This document shows, in pieces, positions 56,455-64,000 of a DNA stretch of 64,000 bases. A program made the position numbers and the translations under genes. The DNA comes from Enterococcus_E cecorum_C. GTDB taxonomy: Bacteria; Bacillota; Bacilli; Lactobacillales; Enterococcaceae. The stretch spans positions 1 through 64,000 of the forward strand of contig NZ_JBQKFH010000009.1 in the NCBI RefSeq assembly GCF_052119425.1, in the 5' to 3' direction. Positions within the stretch are counted from its first letter, which is position 1, and the number at the start of each line of letters is the position of its first letter. Under the pieces are notes generated by a model. It did no database searches. It had not been told where the DNA came from and saw nothing but the letters and a program-made list of their open reading frames with translations.

Positions 56455-57336
56455 TTATTTCCAAAGTATTTCTGCGATTCTTTTATCTACTTTTGGATTA
56501 GCATGAAGCGCTGAATGTTGGGCTAAAATTCCTTTAAACACAAAAGTTTCAACGGGTATTTGTTGACTGGATAATAATTGATTGACGGCAAGGGCAGAAG
56601 TAAGTGGCACAGTACCATCGCTTAAATCAGACGCGGTTAATTGTCCCGCAAATAAGCTCACTTGGACATTTTTAGGGAAATTAGCGATATTACTTTGAAA
56701 ATCTTGATACCGTGGGCTAATCTGTGTCGGTCCTTGTTGTAATAATTGATCCACACTTTGTTCATTTGAAGTATCTAAAAATTCATTAAACGGTGCTGCA
56801 ATCGAAATAAAATGCTCAACCGTTGGCAGTTCGCCTTGATTTTGATACGTTTCTAAAAAGCGAAATAGACTAACCCCACCCATCGAATGTCCGACTACAT
56901 TGACTTTTTCAACATGATATTGGGCTTTCACAAATTGTAAAGCTTGATAAATCCATTCGGCCTGATTCCATTCATTGTTTTTATTATCAGCAAATAATAC
57001 ATTTATGAGTACTGGTTTGTCTGCTTGTTCAAATGTCCCGGATGTCTGAATCGTGCCATCTGTATTCACAGTCAAATCCAGCGTATGTGTTGCTTGGTAA
57101 CGGGAACAAAGGCGTTGAATCATCCCACCCATCGAATGTTTGGTTCCGCCATATCCGTGAAAAAATAAAGTGACAGGATAGGATTTAACTTCATTTTGTG
57201 TTGAAGTGACTTGTTTGTGATTACTATGTGCTGCTTTTGGTGCGGTTTCTTTATGACTTGGCCAGAAAAACCAAAGTAAAACAACCATCACCCCAACTGC
57301 TAATAAACCAAGTATACGATAAAGTTGCTTTTTCAT
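56455..57336 (-). CDS. DUF915-family alpha/beta hydrolase, membrane-anchored
   Basis: 293 residues. N-terminal membrane anchor (residues ~5-25), low-complexity linker, then an alpha/beta hydrolase of the DUF915 type: FFHGYGGTKHSMGGMI (oxyanion region), nucleophile elbow VVGHSMGGVSLF, acid in GTVPLTSALA context (SDGTVP) and His in AQHSALHANPKV. Likely a surface-attached esterase or lipase-like enzyme of unknown substrate. The ATG with AAGGAG seven bases before it is used. Confidence 0.87.
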   Translation of the reverse strand: MKKQLYRILGLLAVGVMVVLLWFFWPSHKETAPKAAHSNHKQVTSTQNEVKSYPVTLFFHGYGGTKHSMGGMIQRLCSRYQATHTLDLTVNTDGTIQTSGTFEQADKPVLINVLFADNKNNEWNQAEWIYQALQFVKAQYHVEKVNVVGHSMGGVSLFRFLETYQNQGELPTVEHFISIAAPFNEFLDTSNEQSVDQLLQQGPTQISPRYQDFQSNIANFPKNVQVSLFAGQLTASDLSDGTVPLTSALAVNQLLSSQQIPVETFVFKGILAQHSALHANPKVDKRIAEILWK

Positions 57337-57435
57337 AATCAATCTCCTTAAATGCTATTCAAAGATTAATATACGCTAGATTACAACACATTCAAGAAAT
57401 AGCCAGTAATCTTAAAAAAATCTTTTCTATATGAT

Positions 57436-57483
57436 AAAAACGAATTTCCAAACAACCACCATCAGTTGCTTAGAAATTCGTTT
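57436..57483 (-). terminator. Terminator of the rbs operon
   Basis: AAACGAATTTC (57438-57448) pairs with GAAATTCGTTT (57473-57483), followed on the minus strand by Ts. Located just after rbsU. Confidence 0.8.
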
Positions 57484-57496
57484 ATGTTCATTATTT

Positions 57497-58384
57497 TTAT
57501 ACAATTACCGTCAAACTTGCAGCAAAGATAATAAGTACCAAGCCTAAAATTGTTACAGTCATTTCTTTTTTGGTTTTTGCTTGTTTTAAGAAATAAATAC
57601 CAGTTAAAGTTGCTAATACTACGGATGTTTGTGACAAAATAAAACCAGTAGCCAACCCATTCATATCTGGTTGAGCAGAAATCAAATAAGTCAATGCAGC
57701 AAAGGCAAAGAAGAATCCTGAAAAGATTTGTTTATAGGATACTGCTTCTTGTAATGCTAAAGGTTCGTTTGTCTTGAAATGATTGTAAAAGTCGTAAACC
57801 ACTGCGACTAAGACCATCCCAATTGCTTGTGGTAAGAAAGCTTGCATCCCAGTTAAACTAGTCGCTTGTGGGGCAGCAGAATAGGCCCAATAACCGATTT
57901 CACCCACGGCTAAAATCAATACCGCTTTTTGTAAATGGGCTTGATGTTCAGTATTTTTATGTTCGCTCCAAACCGTCATCCAAGCACCTAGAATAATTAA
58001 GACTAAAGCTAAGGCGCCAATGATTTTATCCATTGCACTTGGCCAATCACCTAAAGCAATGACACCCCATAAAGAAGCCCCTAGTAATTGAAAAGCAGTG
58101 GTAATTGGCATCGCACGTGAAGAACCAATTAAAGTAAAACTATAAAAAGTCAAAATTTGTGCACTTGCCCAGCCAATTCCTGAAAGAATCGCAAAAAGTA
58201 AATCATGTCCAGTTGGCAGTGCGATTCCTTGCGTCATATTAAAAATAAGGGCAAAAATCAAGGTTCCTAAAGTCGCACCTAAAATCTGATTACTTGGACG
58301 TCCACCAAATTTGGAAGCAATCGTAGGGAAAATCCCCCAACCAATCAATGGCCCTAAACCAACTAATAATGCTACAGTGTTCAT
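57497..58384 (-). CDS. rbsU: Ribose uptake protein RbsU (GRP/RhaT-type sugar transporter)
   Basis: 295 residues with ten transmembrane segments, of the glucose/ribose uptake (GRP) family; LLVGLGPLIGWGIFP, SGIGWASAQILTFYSF and QTSVVLATLTGIYFLKQAKTKKE are typical. A proton-coupled ribose transporter that replaces the RbsABC importer in many Lactobacillales. Last gene of the rbs operon. Confidence 0.9.
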   Translation of the reverse strand: MNTVALLVGLGPLIGWGIFPTIASKFGGRPSNQILGATLGTLIFALIFNMTQGIALPTGHDLLFAILSGIGWASAQILTFYSFTLIGSSRAMPITTAFQLLGASLWGVIALGDWPSAMDKIIGALALVLIILGAWMTVWSEHKNTEHQAHLQKAVLILAVGEIGYWAYSAAPQATSLTGMQAFLPQAIGMVLVAVVYDFYNHFKTNEPLALQEAVSYKQIFSGFFFAFAALTYLISAQPDMNGLATGFILSQTSVVLATLTGIYFLKQAKTKKEMTVTILGLVLIIFAASLTVIV

Positions 58385-58408
58385 AAAATCAAAAATCCCT
58401 TCTAATAA

Positions 58409-58804
58409 TTAAAATACTACGCCGCTTTCTAGTAAGATATTGGCATATGGTGTCATTTCACCCGTTCTGATAAAGGCATGACAACGATTTAAATCTTGTT
58501 TCATTTGACTATGTGGAATAAAGGCAATTTCCACTTCTGGCATTAGTTTCTGAATTTTAGCTAACATATTTGGATTGTATGTTTTGATTTCTTCTGCTAG
58601 ATAAATCTTTTGAACTTCTAATTCTGTTAAGACATTTTCCAACACATCGATAAAACTAGGCACACCCTTAGTTACTGCTAGATCAATCTTTTCTGTGGTC
58701 ATTGGTACTGGCATCCCCGCATCACCAATACTTAATAAGTCAAAATGCCCCATTTGTGCAATTACACGTGAAATATCTGAATTAATGACAGTTGATTTTT
58801 TCAT
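58409..58804 (-). CDS. rbsD: D-ribose pyranase
   Basis: 131-residue decameric mutarotase that converts beta-ribopyranose to the furanose used by ribokinase. Conserved: INSDISRVIAQMGHFD (catalytic His) with LSIGDAGMPVP, and C-terminal RTGEMTPYANILLESGV. Four bases after rbsK. Confidence 0.96.
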   Translation of the reverse strand: MKKSTVINSDISRVIAQMGHFDLLSIGDAGMPVPMTTEKIDLAVTKGVPSFIDVLENVLTELEVQKIYLAEEIKTYNPNMLAKIQKLMPEVEIAFIPHSQMKQDLNRCHAFIRTGEMTPYANILLESGVVF

Positions 58805-58808
58805 ATGA

Positions 58809-59726
58809 TTAATCCTCCATTGGTTTCATTTCATTTAAATAAGGAATAGATGGTTGCGCACCAAAGCGTTGAACTGTTAATGAAGAAGCTTGGTTCCCAT
58901 AAGAAATAGCTGCGCGTAAGTTACTTAAATCTTTCTTCAACACTGTACTTAAAGCACCGATAAAGGTATCTCCTGCAGCAGTGGTATCTTTGGCTTCAAC
59001 TTTGAAGGCGGGCACAATGCCACTTTCACCATGCACATCATAATAAGCGCCCTTACTTCCCACAGTAATAATGACCCCTTCAATGCCTAAATCATGAAGT
59101 TTTTGAGCGGCTTTTTGCATACTTGCTTCATCGGTTATTTTGACACCAGTTAGAATTTCGGTTTCCGTTTCATTTGGAATAATAATATCAGTTAATCGTA
59201 GCAATTCTTCCGGCACTTTTTCCATAGCTGGCGCTGGATTTAAAATCGTTTTTACTCCGGCTTTTTTCGCAATTTCAAAAGCTTGAATCGTACTAGCTAA
59301 ATGACTTTCAAATTGAGCAATAATAAAATCACTCTTTTCAATGATTGCTTGATGCGCTTGTACATGCTCTGGTGTAAAAGCATTATTGGCACCCGCGTGA
59401 ATCATAATACTATTTTGTCCTAAGTCATCCACCATAATATACGCTTGACCCGTAGCTTCCCCTTTCACATGAGCCACAGCATCTAGGTTAATTTCTTCTT
59501 CGCTTAGCAATTCCAACATCAACTTACCGGCTTCATCTTCGCCAACAGCCCCGATGAAATATGTATTCGCACCTAGACGTTTAGCTGCTACCGCTTGATT
59601 GGCTCCCTTACCGCCACCTGCAGAAAAGATTTCTTTCGTATGCATGGTTTCGCCAACTTGCGGCATATGAGTCAAGCGAATCGTACGGTCTAAATTAATG
59701 CTTCCAACAACTGTAATCGTATTCAT
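58809..59726 (-). CDS. rbsK: Ribokinase
   Basis: 305-residue PfkB-family kinase making ribose 5-phosphate. N-terminal substrate contacts NLDRTIRL and GGGKGANQAVAAKRLGA; C-terminal anion hole and catalytic base in DTTAAGDTFIGAL. First gene after the rbsR operators. Ribose 5-phosphate joins the pentose phosphate pathway fed by zwf elsewhere in the window. Confidence 0.97.
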   Translation of the reverse strand: MNTITVVGSINLDRTIRLTHMPQVGETMHTKEIFSAGGGKGANQAVAAKRLGANTYFIGAVGEDEAGKLMLELLSEEEINLDAVAHVKGEATGQAYIMVDDLGQNSIMIHAGANNAFTPEHVQAHQAIIEKSDFIIAQFESHLASTIQAFEIAKKAGVKTILNPAPAMEKVPEELLRLTDIIIPNETETEILTGVKITDEASMQKAAQKLHDLGIEGVIITVGSKGAYYDVHGESGIVPAFKVEAKDTTAAGDTFIGALSTVLKKDLSNLRAAISYGNQASSLTVQRFGAQPSIPYLNEMKPMED

Positions 59727-59777
59727 AATTAAAAAAGCTCCCTTACCTAAATATTTTTATCCGGATAATCGATTTGG

Positions 59778-59804
59778 TTAAAACGTTTTATTAAAACGTT
59801 TTAA
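59778..59804. promoter_or_regulatory. Tandem palindromic operators upstream of rbsK
   Basis: TTAAAACGTTTTA (59778-59790) is followed at once by TTAAAACGTTTTAA (59791-59804). Both are LacI-family operator-like palindromes centred on CG, 14 bases apart, probably bound by RbsR. A TTGTAA (59814-59819, minus strand) upstream could be the -35 of a promoter that these cover. Confidence 0.75.
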
Positions 59805-59838
59805 AACTTTACAAAAAGAATATAGCACACTTTGTAAG

Positions 59839-60828
59839 CTATTTCAAGTGTGCTGTTGTATTTCTTTTTATTAATTCTACAGGTAAGACTTTTCTCGCCC
59901 AAGCTTGTTTAGGGTTGCGTATCCGCTCTAGCAACAATTCAGCTGCCATTTTCCCCAAATCAAATGTTGGTTGGGCAATCGTAGTTAAAGTTGGTGTCAC
60001 ATATTCAGACATCGGTGAATTATCATAGCCCACAATGCTATAATCATCAGGGATAGACTTGCCCACTTGCTTTAACTGATACATAACCCCTAAGGCAATC
60101 TCATCATTTAAAGCAAAAATTGCTGTTACATCCGATCCTAATACTTTATCCACCGCCATCTTACCACCTTCACGTGTTAAAGGCTGATCTATAAAAAGAA
60201 ATTCTGGATAAATCTTCGTAAAACCTTCAATACGAGCTTGAATATTACTTGGCGCATCTTTAGGTCCAATCACTGCTACTTTTTCATGACCTAATTCATA
60301 TAGATAATTAGCAGCCAGCACACCACCAGTAACATCATCAGTAGAGATCTCATCACTCACACCTTCAGATTTCTTTTGATCTAATACAATATATGGCACT
60401 TGATTTTTGGACAATTGTTCCTTTAACGTTTGATTGGAAATAGTGGAACTAGCAATAATAAATCCATCCACTCCTCGCCTAATCAATTCTTGTAAATATT
60501 CGCTTTCTTTTTGCACACTAAAATCAGCATCGCAAAGCATCACAATATATTTTTGTCCATATACGACATTTTCAACACCTTTTAATAACAAAGAAAAAAA
60601 TGGATTAGTAATATCAGGCATCATTACACCAATTGTTTTACTTTTTTTCATAACCATCCGTTGAGCAAAATAATCCGGCTGATAATCCAAATCTTCTTTC
60701 GCCTGCATGACTTTTTCAACCGTTTTAGGACTAAATTTGTCTGCATTTCCATTCAAAATTTGGGAAACCGTCGCAATCGACACTCCTGATTTGGCGGCTA
60801 CTTCTTTGATAGTAACTTTCTTTTTCAT
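59839..60828 (-). CDS. rbsR: LacI family ribose operon repressor RbsR
   Basis: 329 residues. Helix-turn-helix TIKEVAAKSGVSIATVSQILNG at the N-terminus, hinge, and a ribose-binding-type effector domain (GVMMPDITNPFFSLLLKGVE, ALNDEIALGVMYQLKQ, VGYDNSPMSEYVTPTLTTI). Located before rbsK-rbsD-rbsU with two operator palindromes in between, so regulation of both is likely. Transcribed on the same strand. Confidence 0.94.
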   Translation of the reverse strand: MKKKVTIKEVAAKSGVSIATVSQILNGNADKFSPKTVEKVMQAKEDLDYQPDYFAQRMVMKKSKTIGVMMPDITNPFFSLLLKGVENVVYGQKYIVMLCDADFSVQKESEYLQELIRRGVDGFIIASSTISNQTLKEQLSKNQVPYIVLDQKKSEGVSDEISTDDVTGGVLAANYLYELGHEKVAVIGPKDAPSNIQARIEGFTKIYPEFLFIDQPLTREGGKMAVDKVLGSDVTAIFALNDEIALGVMYQLKQVGKSIPDDYSIVGYDNSPMSEYVTPTLTTIAQPTFDLGKMAAELLLERIRNPKQAWARKVLPVELIKRNTTAHLK

Positions 60829-60969
60829 GACACAACCTCATTTTCACAAACAATCTATGTAATAATCTTGATTGATAAGCCCTGTATGTCCCTTTTGTTC
60901 TCGGATAAAGCCTAAATGCTTGTTATCTACCTCAGTAGCACTTGGCCATCATTTATCCAAAACACTTTC

Positions 60970-61000
60970 TAAAAAAAGCGATACTCATGAAAGTACCGCT
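60970..61000 (-). terminator. Terminator of nusG
   Basis: AGCGATACT (60977-60985) pairs with AGTACCGCT (60992-61000), one G-U, followed on the minus strand by seven Ts. Confidence 0.85.
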
Positions 61001-61031
61001 CGTTTATGAAATATTGTAAGAAAGGCTAATC

Positions 61032-61574
61032 TTAAATATTATCGACTTGATCAAAATCTAGTTCAGCGCTTGTTGCACGACCGAACATATCGATATTTAC
61101 TTTTAATTTTTGTTTTTCATCGTCAATTTCAACTACTTGACCTTCCATACCAGCAAACGCACCTTCAATGATTTTCACTGTATCACCTAAGCTCACTTCT
61201 AAATCAGAAGTACGTGTGCTCATGCCGATAGAGCGTAAAATTGAATTGATTTCTTCTGGTAATAATGGTGCTGGTTTACTTCCTGCGCCATGACTACCAA
61301 CAAAACCAGTAACACCAGGCGTATTACGAACGATATACCAAGATTCATCTGTCATGACCATTTCCACTAAGACGTAACCAGGGAAAGTTTTATGAACGAT
61401 TTCTTTTGACTTACCGTTTTTGATTTCTGTTTCTTTTTCTTCAGGAACAACCACGCGGAAAATGTAATCCCCCATACGCATGCTTTGTGCACGTGATTCA
61501 ATGTTTGCTTTTACTTTATTTTCATATCCAGAATAAGTGTGTAAGACGTACCATTGTTTTTCAAAAGTTTCCAT
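61032..61574 (-). CDS. nusG: Transcription termination/antitermination factor NusG
   Basis: 180 residues. N-terminal NGN domain (KQWYVLHTYSGYENKVKANIE, FPGYVLVEMVM, NTPGVTGFVG) that contacts RNA polymerase, and a C-terminal KOW domain (LGDTVKIIEGAFAGMEGQVVEID). Normal length. It is preceded by a 150-base stretch with two intrinsic-terminator hairpins that separate it from secE. Confidence 0.97.
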   Translation of the reverse strand: METFEKQWYVLHTYSGYENKVKANIESRAQSMRMGDYIFRVVVPEEKETEIKNGKSKEIVHKTFPGYVLVEMVMTDESWYIVRNTPGVTGFVGSHGAGSKPAPLLPEEINSILRSIGMSTRTSDLEVSLGDTVKIIEGAFAGMEGQVVEIDDEKQKLKVNIDMFGRATSAELDFDQVDNI

Positions 61575-61613
61575 TGTTTTCTCCTATCTTTATCTTTTCT
61601 TATTTGCAACCTA

Positions 61614-61641
61614 ACAAAAAAACCTCAGGCCACCTGAAGTT
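61614..61641 (-). terminator. Hairpin and T run in the nusG leader
   Basis: On the minus strand ACTTCAGG, three bases, CCTGAGGT, then seven Ts; a compact intrinsic terminator about 40 bases before the nusG start. Confidence 0.8.
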
Positions 61642-61690
61642 TATCTACAGACACAGTATAGCAAACTTTACAGACAAATGCTATAGCAAT

Positions 61691-61724
61691 CCAGTAAAAA
61701 AGCGAGCCAAAATCGACCCGCTTC
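61691..61724 (-). terminator. Terminator after secE
   Basis: On the minus strand AAGCGGGTC pairs with GGCTCGCTT (two G-U) and six Ts follow; five bases after the secE stop. Confidence 0.75.
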
Positions 61725-61728
61725 TTGA

Positions 61729-61899
61729 TTATTTCAAAACCAATGCTAATAATTTTTGAATGACCGTATCCATCACAAAGAACATCACTGCAAAGATAAT
61801 TGAAGTTTCGATTACGACAATGGTATCTTTACGTAATTGTTGTTTGGTTGGCCAAGTCACGCGTTTCATTTCATCAATCACGCTTTTAATAAACTTCAT
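61729..61899 (-). CDS. secE: Preprotein translocase subunit SecE
   Basis: 56-residue single-spanning subunit of the SecYEG channel. The cytosolic amphipathic helix with FIKSVIDEMKRVTWPTKQQL carries the conserved WPT motif, followed by one transmembrane helix (SIIFAVMFFVMDTVIQKLL). Normal length for Gram-positive SecE. It follows rpmG, a standard order rpmG-secE-nusG. Confidence 0.96.
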   Translation of the reverse strand: MKFIKSVIDEMKRVTWPTKQQLRKDTIVVIETSIIFAVMFFVMDTVIQKLLALVLK

Positions 61900-61914
61900 G
61901 CCACTTACTTCCTC

Positions 61915-62070
61915 CTACTTAGTTTCACGATGTAAGGTATATTGATTACAATATTTACAAAACTTATTAATCTCTAAGCGTTTATTGGCATTTCTACTCG
62001 TACTAACCGCTTTAGAATAATTACGTGAACCACAAACGGAACAAGCTAAGGCCGCTTTTTTGACTGCCAT
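61915..62070 (-). CDS. rpmG: 50S ribosomal protein L33
   Basis: 51 residues. Contains the zinc-binding Cys pairs CSVCGSRNY and CKYCNQYT of the Cys+ form of L33. Start at the ATG of MAVKKAAL, about nine bases after AGGTG; longer frames run into the leader. Lies 15 bases upstream of secE. Confidence 0.95.
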   Translation of the reverse strand: MAVKKAALACSVCGSRNYSKAVSTSRNANKRLEINKFCKYCNQYTLHRETK

Positions 62071-62155
62071 ATTCATCTCACCTTTCCATTTGAAATACAT
62101 TAATGTTAAAGTATCACGCTTTTTACAAACTGTCAACCATCCCTACTTTACATAC

Positions 62156-62797
62156 TTAACGACTTTCTGACAAATCTTCTACATCAACCACGCGGAAATG
62201 TTTGCTTTCTAGTGCCTCAACAATCTTATCACAGGTTTCTTTATCAACCTCTTTTGGTAATGTAAATAACGTGCGACGAACAAACTGTTCATTTTCTAAA
62301 TCAAGGGTAATACAACTAGCAATACTGGCATATTTAGAAATGATTTTACCAATCGTCGCAAACTCTCCACGTTTACCCGGAGAAGCTACAGTTAAAACAT
62401 AACTTCCTTGATTGACATTCCATGACTGAGAAAGCATATTAAGTAAAGAACTGTGTGTTAAAATCCCATAAAATTGATTTTGTTCGTCTAGTACTGCAAT
62501 ATAAGGCAATTCCTTTATGGTAAAAAATACTTTAAAGAAGGAAGAATTTAAGTAGATAAACTTGGTCGCATTCTTCAATAAATAAGTAACAGGAAGATTC
62601 ATATCTCCTCCATTTGCAATATGACGATATATATGCATTTTATAAATATTTCCACGGAAAATACGGCCGGTTTCATCCAATATCGGCACACATCTAAATC
62701 CTGATTCTTCAAGAATATCCAACGCTTCTCTTAATGTGTTGGTTTCTTTGACCGTTGTTAAATTTTCTTTCTTATATACCATGGATTTCAATAACAT
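62156..62797 (-). CDS. CBS-ACT domain protein (CbpA-like)
   Basis: 213 residues. Two CBS motifs in residues ~1-140 (TLREALDILEESGFRCVPILDETG and LPYIAVLDEQNQFYGILTHSSLL), then an ACT-like domain (~150-213; GSYVLTVASPGKRGEFATIGKII). This order matches the c-di-AMP-binding CBS-ACT proteins of Firmicutes such as CbpA; ligand is inferred. The ATG is used, seven bases after AGGGTG, rather than an upstream GTG that overlaps it. Confidence 0.85.
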   Translation of the reverse strand: MLLKSMVYKKENLTTVKETNTLREALDILEESGFRCVPILDETGRIFRGNIYKMHIYRHIANGGDMNLPVTYLLKNATKFIYLNSSFFKVFFTIKELPYIAVLDEQNQFYGILTHSSLLNMLSQSWNVNQGSYVLTVASPGKRGEFATIGKIISKYASIASCITLDLENEQFVRRTLFTLPKEVDKETCDKIVEALESKHFRVVDVEDLSESR

Positions 62798-62891
62798 AAA
62801 AATCACCCTGACCTTTTTTATTCTCTTTTCATTATACTATAGTTTCACTCAAAATGGGAATGATTCTAGCCATCTTTTTAGGTTAATTGCT

Positions 62892-62919
62892 TTGTATTAT
62901 TTTAACATCGTGCTATAAT
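62892..62919 (+). promoter_or_regulatory. Promoter of the lipid kinase gene
   Basis: TTGTAT (62892-62897) and TATAAT (62914-62919), 16 bases apart, with a TGC extended -10. The ATG lies 35 bases downstream. Confidence 0.75.
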
Positions 62920-62954
62920 AGCTAGGAATGATTTTTTAGAAATGGAAGTTAAGT

Positions 62955-63917
62955 ATGGAATTATTTTATCATTTATTAGTGAATCCTAATTCTGGCGGTG
63001 GTCAAGGGCGGATAGCTGGTGAGCAAGTGATTCAATATCTAAAAGCTGCCAAACTTCCCTACAATGCCCGTTTTACTAGCCATCCTGATCATGAACGCCG
63101 CTTAATCCAAGAAATGGCCGTCCATGATTTAAAAACTTTTGATGAAAAAATGCCCCCAGATGAAGTCTACCCATTATTAGTCGTGATTGGCGGCGATGGT
63201 ACGATTCATCAGGTGGTCAATGAATTATATCGTTTAAATAAACAAATTCCAATTGCCTATATTCCTGCTGGTTCTGGCAATGATTTTGCCCGTGGATTAG
63301 GCTTAACTTGTGATCCGATTGCCATTATGAAGCAAATCATCGCAACAAAAGAACCGCGCGAATGCAGCATCATACATTATATAGAAGAAATCTATCAAGA
63401 AGAAGGCTTGGCGCTCAATAATATTGGCATTGGCCTAGATGCGGCGATTGTCTATGAGACCAATCACTCAAAAATCAAAGGACTGCTACAAAAATTTAAT
63501 TTGCATTCTTTTTCTTATTTATCATCTGTTATCCGTACTTTGATGAAACAGCGTCCTTTCCCAATTTTAGTCGAGACGAATGGCAAACAATATAGCTATC
63601 CCAAGACTTATTTATGCACCACTTCCAATCACCCATACTTTGGTGGTGGCGTGCCGATTGCTCCTAATGCTTCCGTGCATAATGAAAAAGTCGATTTAGT
63701 CGTCATTGAAAAACCATCTTGGCTATTAGTACCATGGATTGCTTTTCATATTTTCCGCAGAACACATTTAAATAAGAAATTCTGCCATTATTTCCAAGCC
63801 AATAAGATTAAAATCGTTTCGACCATTGCCCAACACGGACAAGCAGATGGCGAAGAAATGGGTGAACGTAGCTTTGATATCACCTTTACTACACAAAAAC
63901 AATTATTCTGGTACTAG
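62955..63917 (+). CDS. Diacylglycerol kinase-family lipid kinase (YegS/BmrU-type)
   Basis: 320 residues. ATP-binding site NPNSGGGQG at the N-terminus, catalytic/ATP motif VIGGDGTIHQVVNEL, PAGSGNDFARGLGL, and the C-terminal ADGEEMGER. Soluble member of the DagK/YegS/BmrU family that phosphorylates diacylglycerol or a related lipid; in Firmicutes, DgkB recycles diacylglycerol made by lipoteichoic acid synthesis. Whether this one is DgkB is not certain. Confidence 0.9.
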   Translation: MELFYHLLVNPNSGGGQGRIAGEQVIQYLKAAKLPYNARFTSHPDHERRLIQEMAVHDLKTFDEKMPPDEVYPLLVVIGGDGTIHQVVNELYRLNKQIPIAYIPAGSGNDFARGLGLTCDPIAIMKQIIATKEPRECSIIHYIEEIYQEEGLALNNIGIGLDAAIVYETNHSKIKGLLQKFNLHSFSYLSSVIRTLMKQRPFPILVETNGKQYSYPKTYLCTTSNHPYFGGGVPIAPNASVHNEKVDLVVIEKPSWLLVPWIAFHIFRRTHLNKKFCHYFQANKIKIVSTIAQHGQADGEEMGERSFDITFTTQKQLFWY

Positions 63918-63920
63918 CCC

Positions 63921-63956
63921 AAACAAGTAAGTGAAATGCCGCTTACTTGTTTTTTT
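63921..63956 (+). terminator. Terminator of the lipid kinase gene
   Basis: AAACAAGTAAG (63921-63931) pairs with CTTACTTGTTT (63942-63952), followed by more Ts. Confidence 0.88.
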
Positions 63957-63963
63957 ACATTTA

Positions 63964-64000
63964 AAAAGCCCGACTACCTTTTCACAGATAATCGAGCTTT
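63964..64000 (-). terminator. Terminator of a minus-strand gene beyond the window
   Basis: On the minus strand AAAGCTCGATTA pairs with TAGTCGGGCTTT (G-U and one mismatch), with Ts after. It probably ends a gene to the right of the window edge. Confidence 0.6.

Noticed and set aside
1..64000. CRISPR arrays, insertion sequences, prophage or tRNA genes
   Set aside because: No regularly spaced repeats, transposase or integrase motifs, phage structural genes or tRNA cloverleafs were recognised by eye.

Overview
The window looks like a chromosomal segment of a low-GC Gram-positive bacterium of the order Lactobacillales, most likely an Enterococcus. The first ~110 bases are the 5' end of a 16S rRNA gene on the minus strand. 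Its first variable stem resembles, from memory, the E. cecorum/E. columbae group (genus fairly sure, species tentative). Low GC, strong AGGAGG-type ribosome binding sites, TTGACA/TATAAT promoters and the gene families present (dlt operon, oadHDB-type oxaloacetate decarboxylase, CopY with a CxCx4CxC tail, MsmEFG sugar ABC system) all fit. No transposase, integrase, phage gene or CRISPR array was seen.

Layout. 1-6.1 kb: start of an rrn operon with promoter and leader, then minus-strand housekeeping genes (S1-domain protein, cyclophilin, Phd/YefM-like protein, orphan CopY, tagO, YihY-family membrane protein, map). 6.2-11.4 kb: flavodoxin, TetR regulator, aminopeptidase PepS followed by a GC-rich repeat/hairpin element, and an MntR-like repressor overlapping zwf. 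11.4-15.6 kb: MarR-regulated heterodimeric multidrug ABC exporter. 15.6-21.6 kb: a small membrane-peptide unit, then a five-gene polyamine operon (arginine decarboxylase, SpeE-like aminopropyltransferase, agmatinase-family ureohydrolase, carboxynorspermidine synthase and decarboxylase). 22-30.2 kb: raffinose/melibiose-type module (LacI regulator, msmE, msmF, msmG, alpha-galactosidase, sucrose phosphorylase). 30.2-34.8 kb: complete dltXABCD operon for D-alanylation of teichoic acids. 35-40 kb: ArgR-controlled ornithine carbamoyltransferase, a HypR-like/RclA-like redox pair, a VOC protein, a HAD hydrolase and a nitroreductase.

40-43.6 kb: oxaloacetate decarboxylase operon oadH-oadD-oadB-(mini oadG)-oadA with a perfect CcpA cre site. 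43.6-46.4 kb: PsiE-family protein and a large SseB-plus-macro-domain protein. 46.4-53.6 kb: L,D-transpeptidase, muramoyl-alanine amidase, TetR-controlled FtsX-type ABC system, and a DUF4234/DUF2752 membrane pair. 53.6-56.4 kb: rplK-rplA and rplJ-rplL with their leaders. 56.4-60.9 kb: DUF915-type hydrolase and the rbsR-rbsK-rbsD-rbsU ribose operon. 61-64 kb: nusG, secE, rpmG, a CBS/ACT protein and a diacylglycerol-kinase-like lipid kinase.

How they fit together: carbon use (raffinose, ribose, G6PDH, oxaloacetate decarboxylation), envelope building (tagO, dlt, L,D-transpeptidase, amidase, lipid kinase), polyamine/arginine metabolism (arginine decarboxylase, OTCase), oxidant defence, and the translation/transcription core. 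The items most worth a second look are the hybrid polyamine operon with a divergent SpeE and no SpeD, the 41-residue OadG-like peptide, the SseB-macro protein, the hairpin repeat behind pepS, and several short genes in the gaps. Start codons were revised from Shine-Dalgarno placement in many genes; these are stated in the entries.
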